Positions 22,184 to 26,055 of a DNA stretch of 26,055 bases are shown here, in pieces; the first letter of the stretch is position 1, and every line of letters starts with the position of its first letter. The notes under the pieces are model-generated. The model saw only the letters and a list, made by a program, of their open reading frames with translations. It did no database searches and was not told where the DNA came from. Position numbers and translations under genes: made by a program. The stretch spans positions 1 through 26,055 of the IMG/VR virus record IMGVR_UViG_3300030451_002325. One strand, given 5' to 3'. The stretch comes from a virus.

Positions 22184-24595
22184 TTATTGTGGAGCAAATT
22201 GCTCTAATCCAAATCCACCTAAGTTGTCATTACCAGCGGATTCAAAGTTTGTTGGTAATAAATCGTTTTTCTTTTGATCTATCATTTGGCTCTGTTGAGT
22301 ACCAATTATCTTAGCTCGTTTATCTTTACGGTCTTCAATAAAAGTTTCTTTTTGTCTTTCAGCTTCACCTTTTGCTTTTGTTAATTGCATGTTAAAATCA
22401 AACTCAATTTGCATTAACTGTCTTTTTATTTCGGCTTCTCTTTCCATACGCTGTATTTCAAACTGAGATTTACCTTGCTCAATTTGTAATGTCGTTTGTG
22501 CTAAAGCTTCTTGTTTTTGTACTTCTGCCATAGCAGTTCTTTCTGCGGTTTCTGCTTGTGCTTGACCTTGAGCTGCTATATTAGCTTGTTGAGCTTCTTG
22601 ATCTTGTTTTTGTTTTTGTTTTCTTCTTTGTTTTAACAATTGATTAGCAAGTTTTAAATTGTTAACCTGTCTAATGTCAATAGCATCTTCTAGATATATT
22701 TGTCCAGCTTGTAAAGCTACTTGTATGTTTTGTTCTAATTGAGCTTTTTCTTCTTCGTCAGGAACTAAATCTAAAAATACGCCAAAATCATAAAGATGTA
22801 AATTAAATATATCTTCAAGAGTTCCTACATTATAAGCACTTATACTAGATTTTAATGCTTCTCTTGTTAAGTCAAACTCAAGGCAGTCAGCAACTCTTAA
22901 TGCTATGTTTTCACATGTTTTAAGACTCAAATAAAGACTAGCTTGTACAATATGTCTAGTTGCAGTATTAGAGTTTGCTATGGCTAATTTTTGTAAACCT
23001 ACTAATGAATCACTAGATGGAGTACTACCATCTCTAGCTTCATTAAGTCCGGTTACGTCTCTAATCATTTTTAAATAATATTCATAAGTCTGTATAAGAC
23101 CTTGAATTTTACCCATACCATTAGAACTAGAAAGTTCTTGTATAGGAACTTTACCTGGATTAGCACCACCATCTTGAGTCATTGATCTACCAATAATACT
23201 ACCAGTTTGAAAATACATGTTTAATGCTTCTTGTGGATTATAACTAGTTCCATTGCCTAAATCTACCTCAGCTAAACCATCTGCATCTAAAAATACACCA
23301 TCAGGGACAACTCTTGACATTACTTGTTGCAGCTTCAAATGTGTTAATTGTATCATATCAGCAAATCCAGTAACTCTACTCACTAAACTTTCAATACGAC
23401 CTTTGTACATTCTAGGCGCGCATATATTATAGTTCATATTTACCTTAACTATATTAGAAGTTGGTCTTGTCATATTCTCTGCCATCTTCCACTCAAGTAA
23501 GTTTTCGTGTCCTAATATTTTAGCGCCAGAATATAAAACTTCAATAGATCTAGAAACTCTATTAAAATTATCATTTGCTGGTGGATCAAAAGTATCTGGT
23601 TTTTCTAAAGCTTTTTCTAATCCTGTAGCTGTTTGTTTTATTTTAAAAACTTGATCACTATATGTTTTATATTCAAAATATAATATATACACGCTATTGT
23701 TATCATCTCTACCCTGCCAATTAAACATGTAGTCACTATTGCCTGGATATTTTTCAATACGCTCTAATTCATCAGGAGTTAAATTAGGATATTCTCTTTT
23801 TAAATCAGCTAAACTAATTCTTTTAACTTCACCTACATACCAAATATCTTCAAAGTTTGGATCTTCTGTATAAGAATATACTAATCTAGCAGGATCAACA
23901 TAATCTACCGTAATACCTTCTGCTTTATTAAAGCTAGTTTTTGTACATCCAATACCTAGTATAACTAAGTCTTCATTAACTCTTCTTCTAGTTAATTCAT
24001 ACCTGTTCCTGTCTAAAGTGTTATTTATTAATTCTTCTTCTGCTATTTCTACAGATTGTTTATAATCTAACTGCATGTGAAGTTCTAACTCTTCTTGATT
24101 TTGAGGTAAATCTTCTGGATTTTCTGTAGAATATAAGTTTAAACCTAGTACTTGTTGAACATTGTTTAAATATTCTTGAGTTTCTATATCTCTTAATATT
24201 CTATTAGCATATTCTGTTCTTGACTTTAATGATTCTGGATCTTGAGCATAAGCTTTTATCTCGTAAAGCTTTTCAGACATACCATTAACTACAATATCTA
24301 CAAACTTAGGTATAACAGGTACAGGTTTCCAGTCTAAGTTTAAATAGCTTAAGTCACCATTTATAGCTAACTCATCCTTATATTTTTGAACAGCTTGCTC
24401 ACCTCTGGCATATAATCTTAAGTTTCTAAAATTATTGAAGTTAGTAGAGTATCTATTACCCATGCCAGTTCTAGTTCCACTAAACCACTCTCCTTCTATA
24501 GCTTTGCCGACCTGCATGCCATAGTCATAGCTAGCTTTTACTTCGTCAGAAACAACTTGATCTGGGAAAATACTATTACTATCAGTTACAACCAT
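22184..24595 (-). CDS. Portal protein
   Basis: 803 residues, the expected size for the larger portal proteins of podoviruses. It lies directly between terminase and scaffold. Near the N-terminus LSYLNLDWKPVPVIPKFVDI followed by VVNGM (about 82-107) matches what I recall of portals of crAss-like and marine podoviruses. Other landmarks are LGIGCTKTSFNKAEGITVDY then VDPARLVYSY (about 215-240), the RDVTGLNEARDGSTPSSDSL stretch (about 515-535), and a long Gln/Glu/Lys-rich helical C-terminus (about 630-770) consistent with the portal barrel and crown. The portal is a ring of subunits at one capsid vertex through which terminase packs DNA. The ATG follows the terminase stop without a gap (TAAATG), so the two are probably translationally coupled. 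Confidence 0.88.
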   Translation of the reverse strand: MVVTDSNSIFPDQVVSDEVKASYDYGMQVGKAIEGEWFSGTRTGMGNRYSTNFNNFRNLRLYARGEQAVQKYKDELAINGDLSYLNLDWKPVPVIPKFVDIVVNGMSEKLYEIKAYAQDPESLKSRTEYANRILRDIETQEYLNNVQQVLGLNLYSTENPEDLPQNQEELELHMQLDYKQSVEIAEEELINNTLDRNRYELTRRRVNEDLVILGIGCTKTSFNKAEGITVDYVDPARLVYSYTEDPNFEDIWYVGEVKRISLADLKREYPNLTPDELERIEKYPGNSDYMFNWQGRDDNNSVYILYFEYKTYSDQVFKIKQTATGLEKALEKPDTFDPPANDNFNRVSRSIEVLYSGAKILGHENLLEWKMAENMTRPTSNIVKVNMNYNICAPRMYKGRIESLVSRVTGFADMIQLTHLKLQQVMSRVVPDGVFLDADGLAEVDLGNGTSYNPQEALNMYFQTGSIIGRSMTQDGGANPGKVPIQELSSSNGMGKIQGLIQTYEYYLKMIRDVTGLNEARDGSTPSSDSLVGLQKLAIANSNTATRHIVQASLYLSLKTCENIALRVADCLEFDLTREALKSSISAYNVGTLEDIFNLHLYDFGVFLDLVPDEEEKAQLEQNIQVALQAGQIYLEDAIDIRQVNNLKLANQLLKQRRKQKQKQDQEAQQANIAAQGQAQAETAERTAMAEVQKQEALAQTTLQIEQGKSQFEIQRMEREAEIKRQLMQIEFDFNMQLTKAKGEAERQKETFIEDRKDKRAKIIGTQQSQMIDQKKNDLLPTNFESAGNDNLGGFGLEQFAPQ

Positions 24596-26055
24596 TTATT
24601 TAATTATTTGTGAAAAAATTCCTTCGTTATTATATCTTTTAATACCTAAATTAATATTTTTTATACTTCTTTGAGCTACAGGTTTATACAAATTTTTATT
24701 ACAAGCCATTATAGCTAATCCAGAACTTATAGAAGCATCATGCTTTGTTCTGTTGTTTATGTTAAATTTAGCCCAATCTTCTAATGTTTTTTGAAAATAC
24801 ATGTCACCATAAACACCTTCTTTTTGGCCTACGTAATTTTCAATATAACTTTCTATAGCGGCTGCATGCGCTTGTTTAATGTCTTCGCTAGAGTTTGGTA
24901 TACCACCTATTTCTTTTTCTGTGCTAGAAAGTTTATTCCAAATTTTATCAGGACGATTCATAGAAAACCCTCTATAACCTCTTCGTTTTAAATAATATAA
25001 AAACCTAGGTTTATTGTTTTCAGCAAGTATTGGCATGCCATAAAATACTAAAGCCATTAATATTTCTTCAAAAAATATTTCAGCTGTTTGTGGTCTAGCT
25101 ATATATTCTAAAAAGAAATGGTTAGGTGGCGCATCTTCCATAGAAAACTTTGTTAAACCGTGTAACGCTCCATTAGAACCTTTACCATCTACAGTACCTG
25201 ATATATCGTAGCTATCTAAACCAAATGCTCCAATATGTTCATTTCCTGGGTATTTAATACCATTTTTTAATATTACATTATTTTGAATATTACTAGATGG
25301 CACCCAAGAAACTAAAAATCTACCGCTGTTATTGGGTATAAACAACACAGAAGTATCTTTAACACCATTACTCCATTGAAAACCACCTCTAGTAACACTT
25401 GCAACGTTATTAAGCTCTTCGTTATAATCTATTTGTTCGTATATTTTTGTTAAATTAAATAAACTATCTTTTGTTTCATCTCTAAATGCGTGAGCTTCTG
25501 TTCTTGGAAACTGTCTGTAGTATTCATTTAAACTATCGCTATCGTTTTTTAAACCCTCAACTTCGTTTTCCCAGTGTTCAATAACTCCTGTTGTAATTGA
25601 TCCACCATCAACTCCTTTGACTGGAGTTTCGCTTCCAATGAATACAGGTAATCCATAAGTATCGATGAATCCCTCATAGTTCCATTCCATAGGAATGAAC
25701 AAGCTATAGAGCCCAGAAGCTGTTTGTCCGTTTCTATTTCTTTTAGTAACGTCACTATTGTAGTAAAGTTTTTTGAAGTTGTCTCCACCTTTATCTAAAG
25801 CATTTGATGTTGAGCCCATCATACATTTACCTACAACCCTTGATCCTAGACGCAATGTAGTTTTTGTAACTCTCCAGTTATTTAATATATTATCAGGTCT
25901 TTCCCATTTACCACTTTCATCGTGAGCTAATAATTTTAGCTTTTCACCATCGTATGAGTTATCACCAGTATTTTTCCAGTCAATAGTTGTATCTAATCCT
26001 TCTAGTTCTAATTCTTTAATATTTTCCTGGAGCTTTCTACGAGTAAGCTTCGAGG
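24596..26055 (-). CDS. terL: Terminase large subunit, 5' end outside the window
   Basis: The frame is open through the right edge on the minus strand (485 residues visible), so the Walker A part is missing. A TTG at 25855 is only an internal leucine codon. Visible ATPase parts: a Walker B-like LLAHDE (residues 41-46 of the visible part, with D45 and E46), the segment WRVTKTTLRLGSR, and a coupling motif GSTSNA (80-85). The nuclease half has the three acidic positions of the RNase H-like fold: D280 in FGLDSYDISG, E345 in ILAENNK, and D439 in KHDASISSGLAIM. The enzyme cuts concatemeric DNA and drives it into the head through the portal, encoded next. Motif set and position make the assignment firm. 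Confidence 0.92.
   Translation of the reverse strand, partial: SKLTRRKLQENIKELELEGLDTTIDWKNTGDNSYDGEKLKLLAHDESGKWERPDNILNNWRVTKTTLRLGSRVVGKCMMGSTSNALDKGGDNFKKLYYNSDVTKRNRNGQTASGLYSLFIPMEWNYEGFIDTYGLPVFIGSETPVKGVDGGSITTGVIEHWENEVEGLKNDSDSLNEYYRQFPRTEAHAFRDETKDSLFNLTKIYEQIDYNEELNNVASVTRGGFQWSNGVKDTSVLFIPNNSGRFLVSWVPSSNIQNNVILKNGIKYPGNEHIGAFGLDSYDISGTVDGKGSNGALHGLTKFSMEDAPPNHFFLEYIARPQTAEIFFEEILMALVFYGMPILAENNKPRFLYYLKRRGYRGFSMNRPDKIWNKLSSTEKEIGGIPNSSEDIKQAHAAAIESYIENYVGQKEGVYGDMYFQKTLEDWAKFNINNRTKHDASISSGLAIMACNKNLYKPVAQRSIKNINLGIKRYNNEGIFSQIIK

Noticed and set aside
24596-25855. A 419-residue terminase starting at TTG 25855.
   Set aside because: The frame stays open to the right edge and the upstream codons encode the Walker B region, so the TTG is an internal leucine codon.
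1-26055. Use of an alternative genetic code, as in some crAss-like phages.
   Set aside because: TAA, TGA and TAG all occur as final stops at sensible gene ends, and long genes run without internal stops under the standard bacterial code.
1-26055. Prophage signs (integrase, attachment site), tRNA genes, CRISPR arrays and insertion sequences.
   Set aside because: None seen: the block is gapless virion genes, with no cloverleaf, no spaced direct repeats and no transposase.

Overview
This window looks like part of the genome of a lytic, AT-rich, podovirus-type tailed phage. The product families and gene order support this. Its host is probably a bacterium that does not rely on Shine-Dalgarno ribosome binding; Bacteroidota, such as marine flavobacteria, fit best. 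None of the 15 complete-gene starts has a convincing GGAGG-type site, and the leaders are runs of A and T. The portal, capsid, tail-ring and nozzle proteins resemble, from memory, those of uncultured marine podoviruses and, more distantly, crAss-like phages of Bacteroidota. No database search was possible, so this placement is an inference.

Left end, plus strand (1-1122): the 3' end of a class II (adenosylcobalamin-dependent) ribonucleotide reductase gene. Three tightly coupled small genes follow: an 85-residue membrane protein, a 51-residue membrane protein, and a 12-residue peptide with four cysteines. A hairpin at 1126-1157 ends this operon and can also end the opposing one.

Minus strand (1201 to the right edge): one almost gapless virion-morphogenesis block, read from right to left. 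It runs large terminase (5' end cut off), portal, scaffold, major capsid protein, an 83-residue head-associated protein, terminator, a 261-residue conserved protein, terminator, a 245-residue tail/connector protein, a tail-ring protein (P22 gp4 / T7 gp11-like), two proteins that together resemble a P22 gp10-like nozzle/stabilisation protein, a GNAT-fold protein (T7 gp13-like), an internal virion protein (T7 gp14-like), a second internal protein (T7 gp15 position), and a 2416-residue ejected protein (T7 gp16 position). The last carries a metallopeptidase motif, a complete HAD-phosphatase motif set, a glycine/alanine-rich hydrophobic region and a very basic C-terminus.

Working together: terminase pumps DNA through the portal into a shell of major capsid protein built around the scaffold. 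The ring and nozzle proteins close the head and form the short tail. The GNAT-to-2416-residue group is the likely DNA-ejection apparatus. The reductase supplies deoxynucleotides. Two terminators just downstream of the capsid gene probably make head proteins more abundant than tail and ejection proteins. There are no RNA genes, insertion sequences or CRISPR arrays, no recognisable tail fibre or lysis gene, and no gene-free stretch longer than about 80 bases.
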